Below the pieces are notes generated by a model that was not told the DNA's origin, searched no databases, and worked only from the letters and a program-made list of their open reading frames with translations. DNA of 64,000 nucleotides from Streptococcus salivarius. GTDB lineage: Bacteria > Bacillota > Bacilli > Lactobacillales > Streptococcaceae. The stretch is taken from positions 729,501-793,500 of the forward strand of contig NZ_CP015283.1 in assembly GCF_002094975.1 (NCBI RefSeq). The letters are read 5' to 3'. Shown one piece after another: positions 1 to 9,528 of this stretch; position 1 is the stretch's first letter, and each line of letters opens with the position of its first letter. Made by a program: the position numbers and the translations under genes.

Positions 1-24
1 CGCTCGCTTGTAATTCTCAGATAA

Positions 25-49
25 GATCAGCTTTGGCTGGTCTTTTTTT
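25..49 (+). terminator. Rho-independent terminator of the gene left of the window
   Basis: A 7-bp stem (25-31 with 36-42, one G-U pair) with a 4-base loop is followed by a run of seven T. It points rightward, so it most likely ends a gene lying before position 1. The remaining 50-180 region has no supported ORF; it holds a 10-bp palindrome AGTTTAAACT at 110-119. Confidence 0.75.
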
Positions 50-211
50 ATTCATTTGTAGGCTAAAACTCTCCATTAATGATTTCTTGTAGGTTAATTT
101 ACGAATTTTTAGTTTAAACTTTTTGGACTGGCTAGTTGGAGTTGGGTTTTGTGGCTCTTTAATTTAGAAATGATTGTTGTTATAATTAGTTCAAGTATAG
201 GAGGATGAATC

Positions 212-1084
212 ATGATTGGACCTGTGGAAATGGGTGCTTTGTTGAAAAAAATCCGTTTATCAAAGAATTTGACATTGAAAGAACTTGCTAGTGATTATTT
301 ATCAGTATCTTTCCTATCAAAATTTGAACGTGGAGAATCTGATATCTCATTATCTAGATTTTTTCTCTTGTTAGATAAATTGGATGTCAGTATTGAAGAA
401 TTCTATGGTATTTTATCTCAAGATAATCCAACTCATACTGAAAAGTTATTAGAAAGGGCTAGTAAGGCTTATTATCAAAACGATAGTTTATCGTTGCAGA
501 AGTACGCTAGAGAAGAGCGTCATAAATTTGAGCTCACACAAGACAAATCATTTCTCTATAACAGTATTATGCTAGAATCTTTTTTGGCAAGTGTTTCAAA
601 TAAAGAGGTTGATGAAAATAAGGTAAGGGAATTAACAGACTATCTTTTTAGCATTGAACAATGGGGAAAAAGAGAGTTAATCATATTAGGAAATAGTATG
701 TCGTTTATTTCCACCCAGACACTTAATGTTTTGACCAAGGAGATTGTGTATAGAACTAGACTTTTTGGAAATAGCGACTCAAATCAAAGAATCCGAATTA
801 GTCTTCTTATTAATGCAGCTTCTGAATTTTTACGACGTGATGAATTAGATTTAGCGAAATACTATTTAGATTTAGTCAATGATAGTGGAATTCCTGAGGT
901 CCTCTTATATGAAAGACATGAGTTGATATTTGTAATGGGGTCTTACTTGATAAAGTCGGGTGAAGTTGCTGAAGGGAGAAATCTAATTGAGGGGTGTTTA
1001 GAAACTCTTAGGACTTTAGGTGCGGAAAAGTTATTGCTCGCTAAGGAATCAGAGTATCAAGAGTTGTTAAATTCCACTATATGA
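212..1084 (+). CDS. Rgg/GadR/MutR-family transcriptional regulator
   Basis: A 290-residue protein with an N-terminal helix-turn-helix of the Cro/C1 (HTH_3) type at about residues 8-62 (ALLKKIRLSKNLTLKELA, then FERGESDISLSRF, the FERGES motif typical of Rgg proteins) and a long all-helical C-terminal region that in this family forms the TPR-like peptide-binding repeat domain. An AGGAGG-like SD at 199-205 lies 6-8 bases before the ATG; Met7 is an alternative start. An extended -10 (TGTTATAAT, 178-186) lies just upstream. The family senses short exported peptides (SHP) or acts as stand-alone regulator; no SHP-like gene is seen beside it. A terminator separates it from the ABC exporter downstream, which is the obvious candidate target. 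The target is inference. Confidence 0.85.
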   Translation: MIGPVEMGALLKKIRLSKNLTLKELASDYLSVSFLSKFERGESDISLSRFFLLLDKLDVSIEEFYGILSQDNPTHTEKLLERASKAYYQNDSLSLQKYAREERHKFELTQDKSFLYNSIMLESFLASVSNKEVDENKVRELTDYLFSIEQWGKRELIILGNSMSFISTQTLNVLTKEIVYRTRLFGNSDSNQRIRISLLINAASEFLRRDELDLAKYYLDLVNDSGIPEVLLYERHELIFVMGSYLIKSGEVAEGRNLIEGCLETLRTLGAEKLLLAKESEYQELLNSTI

Positions 1085-1123
1085 CAATTTTATAGAGTGA
1101 GTTAAAAAATAGAATAAACTAAG

Positions 1124-1151
1124 ACCATAGTACGACATCACTATGGTTTTT
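1124..1151 (+). terminator. Terminator after the Rgg-type regulator
   Basis: Arms ACCATAGT (1124-1131) and ACTATGGT (1140-1147) pair perfectly and are followed by a T run. It implies that the ABC gene downstream has its own promoter, perhaps using the AT-rich segment at about 1200-1210. Confidence 0.8.
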
Positions 1152-1225
1152 AATTTTCAATGGATATATGGTATTTCAATGTCTTCAATTTATCCAACTG
1201 ATTATATACCAAGGTGATTTAGATT

Positions 1226-2815
1226 GTGAGGAAATCTATGAGAACCTATATTCTTAAATACAAGTATGACAATTTAGTTCATATCTTACTGTTAGCACTG
1301 AATTCTGCTATTTTTGTGAGTGCCTCGGTAACCTTAGCTTTAATGACGAATCAGCTGGTATCGAAGCGAATCCAATCTTTTTTAGCTCTATTAGGTCTAG
1401 AGGTGGGGCTTTACGTTATTTATTTAGTTTTGAATTATATTATTGCTGTACATCAAACAAAATTAATCCAAAAAATGACTTTGTCTATTCGTCAGTCTTA
1501 TCTTAGTAAAATTATTCACCATTCTTTTAGTGAATTCAGAAAGACTGATATTGGAGAGCATCTCTCAGTATTAAATAATGATATCCAATTGATTGAATCA
1601 AATGGCTTTTCAAGTATTTATACTCTTTGTTCAACAGTATTTACCACTTTGTTTTCAATTATTGCCTTATTAAGTTATGATGTAAGGATTGTTCTTCTAG
1701 CCATTTTTTTGACTTTGTGTCTGACTTATCTTCCCAAACCATTTACCAATAAAATGCAGAAATCAATGGAGATATTTTCCAAAGCGAATGAGGAGCTTGT
1801 TTCTGGAATAAGCGATCAGTTATATGGATATGCGGATGTTTATTACGCCAGTCGTAAACAGATATTTCTTAGACAAGTGAGGTCCATTGTTGAGAAATAT
1901 ATTGCACAAAAAATTATTTTTACAAAAAGAAATACTAGCACTGAGACGTTGATGGCTTTATTTTCAGTTGCCGCCCAGATGTTGATACTTCTTCTAACTG
2001 GCTTGTTAATTATTTTTGGAAATATTACTGTTGGAACCATTGCCTCAGTAGGACAGATATCAGGTAATATTTTTAACTCTCTATCCACCATTAATCAGCT
2101 GCAAGTGACCATTAAGTCTGTCGATCCTATCTTAAAAAAATTTCACGATTTTCCAGAGGGTCCAAAGACTTGCATAGCGACTATTCAGGATGTTCGTTTT
2201 GAGAATGTAAGTTATCATTTTGGAGAGAAGGCTGTTTTTGAGGGATTCACCCAAACTTTTAAAAAAGGAGGCAAGTATGCTATTACTGGATGCTCAGGTA
2301 GTGGGAAGTCAACCCTGCTTAATATATTCTTAGGCAATCTTAAAGATTACGAGGGAAAAATCTTGTTTGGAAAATTGGAGTCAAAAGAAATTGATGAGAA
2401 CTCAATCGTGTCTGAATGTGCCTATGTTGGGAGTCAAACTCATATCTATAATGATACCTTGAGGAACAATCTAACCCTTTGGAATGAAGCTATTACTGAT
2501 ACGCACATCAAGGAAGTTCTTGAAAGAGTTAATCTTTTATCTTTCTTAAGTCGTATAGATGAGCAAGTAAGTGACGGTAGCTTTTCGGAGGGCCAAAAAC
2601 AAAGAATAGGCCTGATAAGAGCATTTTTAAAAGGATGTTCTGTTGTGATTTTTGATGAAGCTACTGCAAATCTTGACCATAATAACGCTACTCGTATTGA
2701 GCACTTATTATTAAGCAATCCCAATATCACTTATATTACGGTTACCCACCATCTTATAAAGGAAAATGAACCATATTTTGATATGATTATTCGTTTGGGA
2801 GAGGCCACTGAGTAA
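1226..2815 (+). CDS. ABC exporter, fused membrane and ATPase domains
   Basis: This 529-residue half-transporter has about six membrane segments in residues 15-290 and a C-terminal ATPase domain: Walker A GCSGSGKST near residue 355, Walker B VVIFDEATANLD near residue 475, and a late switch histidine (VTHH). The ABC signature is degenerate, FSEGQKQR instead of LSGGQ. There is no N-terminal C39 peptidase domain, so it would not process double-glycine leaders itself. Start: GTG 1226 has an AAGGTGA SD at 1211-1217; ATG 1238 with GAGGA at 1228-1232 is equally plausible. Its position behind an Rgg regulator suggests peptide or bacteriocin export, but the substrate is unknown and no precursor peptide gene is visible. 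Confidence 0.85.
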   Translation: MRKSMRTYILKYKYDNLVHILLLALNSAIFVSASVTLALMTNQLVSKRIQSFLALLGLEVGLYVIYLVLNYIIAVHQTKLIQKMTLSIRQSYLSKIIHHSFSEFRKTDIGEHLSVLNNDIQLIESNGFSSIYTLCSTVFTTLFSIIALLSYDVRIVLLAIFLTLCLTYLPKPFTNKMQKSMEIFSKANEELVSGISDQLYGYADVYYASRKQIFLRQVRSIVEKYIAQKIIFTKRNTSTETLMALFSVAAQMLILLLTGLLIIFGNITVGTIASVGQISGNIFNSLSTINQLQVTIKSVDPILKKFHDFPEGPKTCIATIQDVRFENVSYHFGEKAVFEGFTQTFKKGGKYAITGCSGSGKSTLLNIFLGNLKDYEGKILFGKLESKEIDENSIVSECAYVGSQTHIYNDTLRNNLTLWNEAITDTHIKEVLERVNLLSFLSRIDEQVSDGSFSEGQKQRIGLIRAFLKGCSVVIFDEATANLDHNNATRIEHLLLSNPNITYITVTHHLIKENEPYFDMIIRLGEATE

Positions 2816-2872
2816 ATGTTTCATATGATAAATGCTTAGGATTTATTTCAATTTTACTAACGGCAGTCAAAG

Positions 2873-2881
2873 TGCTATAAT
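2873..2881 (+). promoter_or_regulatory. Extended -10 promoter of yebC
   Basis: TGCTATAAT at 2873-2881 is a perfect extended -10 with no good -35. Transcription should begin near 2888, giving a leader of about 80 bases before the yebC ATG at 2971. Confidence 0.65.
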
Positions 2882-2970
2882 GTAAGGGATTGTGAATTTA
2901 GCAAGCTTTGCTATTTTCAAAAAAGAAAAAACAAATCAGAGATACAAATCTCTTAGAAGAGGTGAATCCC

Positions 2971-3687
2971 ATGGGACGTAAATGGGCTAATATCGTTGCT
3001 AAGAAAACTGCTAAAGATGGTGCAAACTCTAAGGTTTACGCTAAGTTTGGTGTCGAAATTTATGTGGCTGCTAAACAAGGTGAACCAGATCCAGAATCAA
3101 ACTCAGCTTTGAAATTTGTTTTGGAGCGTGCTAAACAAGCGCAAGTGCCAAAACACGTTATTGATAAGGCCATTGATAAGGCTAAAGGTAACACTGATGA
3201 AACTTTCGTTGAAGGACGTTATGAAGGGTTTGGACCAAATGGTTCTATGATTATCGTAGATACTTTGACTTCAAACGTTAACCGTACAGCTGCTAACGTA
3301 CGTACTGCCTTTGGTAAAAACGGTGGTAACATGGGTGCTTCAGGTTCTGTTTCATACATGTTTGATAAAAAAGGTGTTATCGTATTTGCAGGTGAAGATG
3401 CAGACGCAATCTTTGAACAATTGCTTGAAGCAGATGTAGAAGTTGAAGATGTAGAAGCAGAAGATGGTACTGTCACTGTTTACACTGAGCCAACAGATCT
3501 TCACAAAGCTTTGGAAGCTCTCCGTGCTAACGGACAAGAAGAGTTCCAAGTGACTGAACTTGAAATGATTCCACAAACTGAGGTTACTCTTGAAGGTGAA
3601 GACCTTGAAGTTTTCGAAGGACTTATTGATGCGCTTGAAGCAGACGATGATGTTCAAAAGGTATATCACAACGTAGCAGATATGTAA
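2971..3687 (+). CDS. yebC: YebC/PmpR family regulatory protein
   Basis: The frame is open from 2908, but the true start is the ATG at 2971 ([12 protein letters not shown]), with SD AGAGGTGA at 2958-2965; this yields 238 residues, the usual length. The sequence matches the family across its whole length: the basic N-terminal domain, the [15 protein letters not shown] segment, and [14 protein letters not shown], the signature motif of the family. YebC proteins were described as DNA-binding regulators; more recent work on this family points to a role in helping ribosomes through difficult (for example proline-rich) sequences. Which of the two applies here cannot be told from sequence. It is monocistronic, with its own extended -10 and a strong terminator. 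Confidence 0.95.
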   Translation: MGRKWANIVAKKTAKDGANSKVYAKFGVEIYVAAKQGEPDPESNSALKFVLERAKQAQVPKHVIDKAIDKAKGNTDETFVEGRYEGFGPNGSMIIVDTLTSNVNRTAANVRTAFGKNGGNMGASGSVSYMFDKKGVIVFAGEDADAIFEQLLEADVEVEDVEAEDGTVTVYTEPTDLHKALEALRANGQEEFQVTELEMIPQTEVTLEGEDLEVFEGLIDALEADDDVQKVYHNVADM

Positions 3688-3695
3688 TCTCATTC

Positions 3696-3726
3696 AACAC
3701 TTTCCTTACCATGGAAAGTGTTTTTA
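3696..3726 (+). terminator. Terminator after yebC
   Basis: A perfect 10-bp stem (3696-3705 with 3713-3722) followed by a T run. Confidence 0.85.
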
Positions 3727-3749
3727 TGTGGTCTGTCTAAGGATTTGTC

Positions 3750-3778
3750 TTGCTTGTCCTGACTTAATCTGATATAGT
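3750..3778 (+). promoter_or_regulatory. Promoter of yajC
   Basis: TTGCTT (3750-3755), 17-base spacer, TATAGT (3773-3778). The start codon at 3813 follows at a normal distance with SD GGAGGA. Confidence 0.6.
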
Positions 3779-3812
3779 AGTAGCCAAGCGAATTATTGGA
3801 GGAATACGAAAT

Positions 3813-4151
3813 ATGAATATGATGCTAGTTTTGGCCATTTATGTGGTCGCAATTGTTGCTTATGTAGCTTTCAGCCGTCGTCGCCAAGCAAAGGCACAGG
3901 AAGATCGTTTTGCAGGTCTTGCTAAGGGTGCTGAGGTTGAAACAATCGGTGGTTTGATTGCTATTGTCGATGAGATTGACAAAGAAAATAATCGTATTGT
4001 TTTGGATGCAGAAGGTGTTTTCTTGACCTTTGATTTGAGTCGTTCAATCATGAAAGTGATCACACCAGCACCAACTACAGAAACAGCAGAAACAACTAAA
4101 AAGACAATTATAGAAGAAGATTCAGCAATTGAGTCTGCTGATGAAAAGTAA
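3813..4151 (+). CDS. yajC: Preprotein translocase accessory subunit YajC
   Basis: A 112-residue protein with one N-terminal membrane segment (MNMMLVLAIYVVAIVAYVAF), a basic patch (SRRRQAKAQ) and a small cytoplasmic domain containing the family motif GAEVETIGGLIAIV. YajC associates with SecDF/YidC at the Sec translocon. SD GGAGGA at 3799-3804. It is followed by a short terminator, so it is probably transcribed alone although it precedes the envelope operon uppS-cdsA-rseP. Confidence 0.9.
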   Translation: MNMMLVLAIYVVAIVAYVAFSRRRQAKAQEDRFAGLAKGAEVETIGGLIAIVDEIDKENNRIVLDAEGVFLTFDLSRSIMKVITPAPTTETAETTKKTIIEEDSAIESADEK

Positions 4152-4164
4152 GATGTGTATTTGA

Positions 4165-4189
4165 GACTAGGTTAAATCCTGGTCTTTTT
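4165..4189 (+). terminator. Terminator after yajC
   Basis: A 7-bp stem (4165-4171 with 4178-4184, one G-U) followed by five T. Confidence 0.65.
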
Positions 4190-4279
4190 GCGTTTTCTAA
4201 TCTTATCGGTATTAAAAGCTGTTCAGAACCCCTGAAAATGTGGTAAAATAAAGGGTAAACTATATTTAGAGGATATTCC

Positions 4280-5029
4280 ATGTTTAAATTTAGAAAAAAA
4301 TCTCATCAAGAGGTTCTAGACAATATTCCCAACCATATCGGTATTATTATGGATGGAAATGGCCGTTGGGCTAAAAAACGTCTACAACCACGTGTGATGG
4401 GGCATAAGGCTGGGATGGACGCCTTGCAAAAGGTAACTATCGAAGCGTCACAACTTGGAGTTAAGGTATTGACAGTATATGCCTTCTCAACTGAAAACTG
4501 GTCACGCCCACAAGATGAAGTGAAATTCATCATGAATTTGCCAGTTGAATTCTTTAACAAATATGTACCAGAATTAGACAAAAACAATGTTCGTATTTTG
4601 ACAATTGGAGATAACAGTCGTCTGCCTAAGGAAACCTTAGATGCTCTTGAAAAGGCAGTTGAGCAGACAAAACATAATTCCGGTTTGGTTCTCAACTTTG
4701 CACTGAACTATGGTGGTCGTGCGGAGATTGTATCTGCAGTTCAAGCGATTGCTAAAGAGGTTGAAGCAGGCAAACTCAGTCCTGAAGCTATTGATGAAGA
4801 TCTCATTGCTAAGCATTTGATGACAGATAAATTGCCTTACCTCTACCGTGATCCAGATTTGATTATCCGTACGAGTGGCGAGCTTCGTCTTAGTAACTTT
4901 TTGCCTTGGCAATCTGCCTACAGTGAGTTTTACTTCACAGATGTTTTCTGGCCAGATTTTGACCAGCAAGGGCTACGTCAAGCCATCTCTGACTACAATA
5001 AACGTCACCGTCGCTTCGGTGGTGTCTAG
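4280..5029 (+). CDS. uppS: Isoprenyl transferase (undecaprenyl diphosphate synthase)
   Basis: This 249-residue cis-prenyltransferase makes undecaprenyl diphosphate from farnesyl and isopentenyl diphosphates, the lipid carrier for peptidoglycan and other wall polymers. The catalytic motif HIGIIMDGNGRWAKKR is at residues 19-34, with the Mg2+-binding Asp25; the C-terminal substrate-binding region DLIIRTSGELRLSNFLPWQ is also intact. SD AGAGGAT lies just before the ATG and a TAAAAT -10 about 30 bases upstream. It opens an operon with cdsA (12-base gap) and rseP. Confidence 0.96.
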   Translation: MFKFRKKSHQEVLDNIPNHIGIIMDGNGRWAKKRLQPRVMGHKAGMDALQKVTIEASQLGVKVLTVYAFSTENWSRPQDEVKFIMNLPVEFFNKYVPELDKNNVRILTIGDNSRLPKETLDALEKAVEQTKHNSGLVLNFALNYGGRAEIVSAVQAIAKEVEAGKLSPEAIDEDLIAKHLMTDKLPYLYRDPDLIIRTSGELRLSNFLPWQSAYSEFYFTDVFWPDFDQQGLRQAISDYNKRHRRFGGV

Positions 5030-5041
5030 AAAGGACCTCTC

Positions 5042-5836
5042 ATGCAAGAACGTTTAATTGGTGGGGGTGTGGCAGCAGCCATTTTCCTCCCATTGCTCTT
5101 TATCGGTGGTCTTCCTTTCCAACTTTTGGTTGGAGCTATGGCCATGGTTGCGGTGTCTGAGATGCTTCGCATGAAGCACTTGGAGATTTTCTCTATCGAG
5201 GGTATTTTATCAATGGTGGCAGCCTTTATCTTGGCTGTGCCGATTGATCAGTATTTTATCAGTCTTCCAACAAATGCCAGTGTGACAGGTTTCGCTGTTA
5301 TTTCATTTTTGATTCTAGCGGGGACTGTCCTTAATAGCGACCATTATTCTTTTGATGATGCAGCTTATCCAATCGCATCTGCCTTTTATGTTGGTTTTGG
5401 TTTTCAAAATCTTATTGCGGCACGTTTGGATAGTTGGGAAAAAGTTCTCTTTGCCCTTTTTATTGTTTGGGCAACAGATATTGGAGCTTACCTCTTTGGT
5501 CGTCAATTTGGTCAGAATAAGCTATTGCCAAAAGTATCACCAAATAAGACTATTGAGGGTAGTGTCGGTGGTATCTTATCCGCAATTATTGTGGCTCTTA
5601 TCTTTGGTTTGATTAACCACGGCGTTTATGCCCCTCATAACTTCTTCTGGTTGCTTATCTGTACGATTCTCTTTAGTATCTTTGGTCAATTTGGTGATTT
5701 GGTTGAATCAGCTATTAAACGTCACTTTGGCGTTAAAGACTCAGGCAATCTCATTCCTGGGCATGGTGGTATTTTGGACCGTTGTGATAGCTGGATCTTC
5801 GTTTTCCCAATCATGCACTTCCTAGGACTTTTTTAA
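5042..5836 (+). CDS. cdsA: Phosphatidate cytidylyltransferase
   Basis: Converts phosphatidic acid and CTP to CDP-diacylglycerol, the branch point for phospholipids. The 264-residue protein is made of about eight membrane segments and ends with the family signature SAIKRHFGVKDSGNLIPGHG followed by GILDRCDS near residues 224-252. It is translated directly after uppS (SD AAAGGA in the 12-base gap) and just before rseP, the usual Firmicute order. Confidence 0.96.
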   Translation: MQERLIGGGVAAAIFLPLLFIGGLPFQLLVGAMAMVAVSEMLRMKHLEIFSIEGILSMVAAFILAVPIDQYFISLPTNASVTGFAVISFLILAGTVLNSDHYSFDDAAYPIASAFYVGFGFQNLIAARLDSWEKVLFALFIVWATDIGAYLFGRQFGQNKLLPKVSPNKTIEGSVGGILSAIIVALIFGLINHGVYAPHNFFWLLICTILFSIFGQFGDLVESAIKRHFGVKDSGNLIPGHGGILDRCDSWIFVFPIMHFLGLF

Positions 5837-5852
5837 GAGTGGAGGTGTCTAG

Positions 5853-7115
5853 ATGAAAGCTATTATTACCTTTTTACTGATTTTCTGTGTGATTGTCGTC
5901 TTCCATGAGTTTGGTCATTTCTTTTTCGCCAAACGCTCAGGGATTTTGGTTCGTGAATTTGCCATTGGTATGGGACCGAAAATTTTTGCACATACAGGTA
6001 AGGATGGTACCGTTTATACTATCCGTATCCTCCCTTTGGGTGGTTATGTTCGTATGGCTGGTTGGGGTGAAGATACAACTGAGATTAAAACAGGTAGTCC
6101 TGCCAGTCTAACGATTGGATCAGATGGTAAGGTAAGACGTATCAACCTTTCGGATCGCCAGATTGATCAGACGGCTTTACCTATGAACGTCACTGCCTAT
6201 GATTTGGAGGAAAAGTTAACCATTACAGGTCTAGTCCTAGATGAGACCAAGACCTATGAGGTTGATCATGATGCCACTATCGTTGAGGAAGATGGTACAG
6301 AACTTCGTATCGCTCCTAAGGATGTCCAATATCAAAATGCAAGCATTTGGGGACGTTTAATTACCAACTTTGCTGGTCCTATGAATAACTTCATTCTTGG
6401 AGTGCTTGTCTTTATTATCTTAGCTTTTGTTCAGGGTGGTGTTCAAGATACATCGACCAACCGTATCCAGGTAGCCGATGGAGGCGCTGCTCAGGTAGCA
6501 GGCTTGAAAAATGGTGATGCCATCGAGGCTATCAATAAGGACAAGGTTACTGATTGGGACAGCTTGAAGGAAGCATTGACAGAGAATACCCAAAAATTCT
6601 CCAAAGGTGACAGCCTTTCTGTGACAGTTAAGAGAAGTAACGGTCAGGAAGAAACAATCTCTGTTAAACCTCAGGAGAACCAAGGTAGCTACTTTTTGGG
6701 TGTTTCTCCTGCTTTAAAAACAGGTCTTAAAGATAAGATTTTTGGTGGTTTCCAAATGGCTTGGGAAGGGGCCTTCAAAATTCTCGTAGCACTTAAGGGG
6801 CTTATCACCAACTTTAGTTTGAATAAACTTGGTGGACCGGTTGCTATGTTCCAGATGTCTGCCCAGGCTTCAGAAAATGGCTTGATTTCCATTCTTAACC
6901 TTATGGGGATGCTCTCAATTAACCTGGGAATTTTCAATCTTATCCCAATTCCAGCCCTTGACGGTGGAAAAATTGTTATGAATATTATTGAAGCCATTCG
7001 TCGTAAACCACTTAATCAAGAAATTGAAAGCTATATTACACTTGCAGGTGTTGCTATCATGGTTGTTCTTATGATTGCAGTCACTTGGAATGATATTATG
7101 CGTGCTTTCTTTTAA
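5853..7115 (+). CDS. rseP: Site-2 intramembrane metalloprotease RseP (Eep family)
   Basis: A 420-residue M50 protease. The zinc motif HEFGH is at residues 18-22 in the first membrane segment, the second metal ligand motif PALDGGKI is near residue 370, and a single PDZ domain lies at about residues 205-280. Members in streptococci and enterococci (Eep) cut signal-peptide remnants, releasing sex pheromones and maturing SHP-type peptides, besides anti-sigma factors. That activity links it functionally to the Rgg-type regulator at the start of the window, which is inference. It is the third gene of uppS-cdsA-rseP; proS follows after 70 bases with no terminator. Confidence 0.95.
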   Translation: MKAIITFLLIFCVIVVFHEFGHFFFAKRSGILVREFAIGMGPKIFAHTGKDGTVYTIRILPLGGYVRMAGWGEDTTEIKTGSPASLTIGSDGKVRRINLSDRQIDQTALPMNVTAYDLEEKLTITGLVLDETKTYEVDHDATIVEEDGTELRIAPKDVQYQNASIWGRLITNFAGPMNNFILGVLVFIILAFVQGGVQDTSTNRIQVADGGAAQVAGLKNGDAIEAINKDKVTDWDSLKEALTENTQKFSKGDSLSVTVKRSNGQEETISVKPQENQGSYFLGVSPALKTGLKDKIFGGFQMAWEGAFKILVALKGLITNFSLNKLGGPVAMFQMSAQASENGLISILNLMGMLSINLGIFNLIPIPALDGGKIVMNIIEAIRRKPLNQEIESYITLAGVAIMVVLMIAVTWNDIMRAFF

Positions 7116-7182
7116 TTAGAAACAAAGAAACGAAAGGAAGTCTAAGGGACTTGAGCCAAGGGCCAGCCTCCTTAGTATGTAA

Positions 7183-9048
<1,866 letters not shown>

Positions 9049-9053
9049 TATAA

Positions 9054-9092
9054 AAAATCTTTTCTTGCAGGAGCAAGAAGAGATTTTTCTTT
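9054..9092 (+). terminator. Terminator after proS
   Basis: A 13-bp stem (9056-9068 with 9073-9085, one G-U) followed by a T run. Confidence 0.85.
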
Positions 9093-9137
9093 TGTAGTGA
9101 CAATGATAAATTGAGAGAAAAGAGAGTAAATTCCAAT

Positions 9138-9166
9138 TTGACAGAATTGTCTAAATAGTGTAAACT
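9138..9166 (+). promoter_or_regulatory. Promoter of the Phe/Tyr leader and ABC importer operon
   Basis: Consensus TTGACA (9138-9143), exactly 17 bases, TAAACT (9161-9166). The start point should lie near 9173, about 23 bases before the leader peptide ATG and about 355 bases before the importer gene. Confidence 0.8.
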
Positions 9167-9195
9167 TAAAACTATCATAACTACGGAGGCATCAC

Positions 9196-9261
9196 ATGCT
9201 TAACAAAGCGACCCATTTGGGAAATCTTAAAGCTTTTTATTACTTTAGTTTCTTTAGATAG
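9196..9261 (+). CDS. Phe/Tyr-rich attenuation leader peptide
   Basis: A 21-codon ORF starts at ATG 9196 with SD GGAGG (9185-9189) at 6 bases and ends at TAG 9261. Residues 14-20 read FYYFSFF: four Phe and two Tyr codons of seven, just before Arg-stop. The aromatic codons overlap one arm of a possible hairpin (9243-9252 with 9307-9316, 10 of 10 pairs with one G-U), and an attenuator follows at 9335-9428. This is the standard layout of a ribosome-mediated attenuation leader that senses charged tRNA-Phe and tRNA-Tyr. The gene controlled is the ABC importer at 9529. The ORF and pairings are seen directly; the regulatory role is inferred. Confidence 0.8.
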   Translation: MLNKATHLGNLKAFYYFSFFR

Positions 9262-9334
9262 GACGTTTGTGTTTCAGGATACAAGCGTCAGTCAGTTTGT
9301 ATCTATGAAGCTAAAGCATTTTGTGATGGATTAG

Positions 9335-9428
9335 CCGATTAGATGAATAGGTCTAACCGGTGACATAAGCTAGCCTGTGCTAGTCAAGATGCATAAAACC
9401 AGTTGGGCCTGTCCTAACTGGTTTTTTT
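9335..9428 (+). promoter_or_regulatory. Attenuator: competing antiterminator and terminator hairpins
   Basis: Three exclusive pairings can be drawn. Sequestering hairpin: CCGATTAGA (9335-9343) with TCTAACCGG (9352-9360), 8 of 9. Antiterminator: 9349-9361 with 9398-9410, 12 of 13 including two G-U. Terminator: 9396-9407 with 9413-9424, 12 of 12 including one G-U, followed by seven T (9422-9428). The antiterminator uses the right arm of the first hairpin and the left arm of the terminator, so only one state is possible at a time. A small CTAGC/GCTAG hairpin (9370-9383) lies between. No T-box sequence is present. Confidence 0.75.
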
Positions 9429-9528
9429 CATACCGTGGTCTATTTTTAATTTTCATTTGACGCTATCGTCTTGGAAAAATCATAAAAGAAAATTGGAAAT
9501 AGATAGAATAAAAATAGAGGTATACAAG

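Noticed and set aside
1160..1201. A 13-codon ORF between the Rgg-type gene and the ABC exporter, considered as an SHP pheromone
   Set aside because: It has no SD, is not hydrophobic or Lys-rich at the N-terminus like SHP precursors, and lies directly after a terminator without a promoter.
9181..9450. T-box riboswitch for the aromatic amino acid importer
   Set aside because: No T-box sequence or specifier stem is visible; the leader peptide and hairpins explain the region better.
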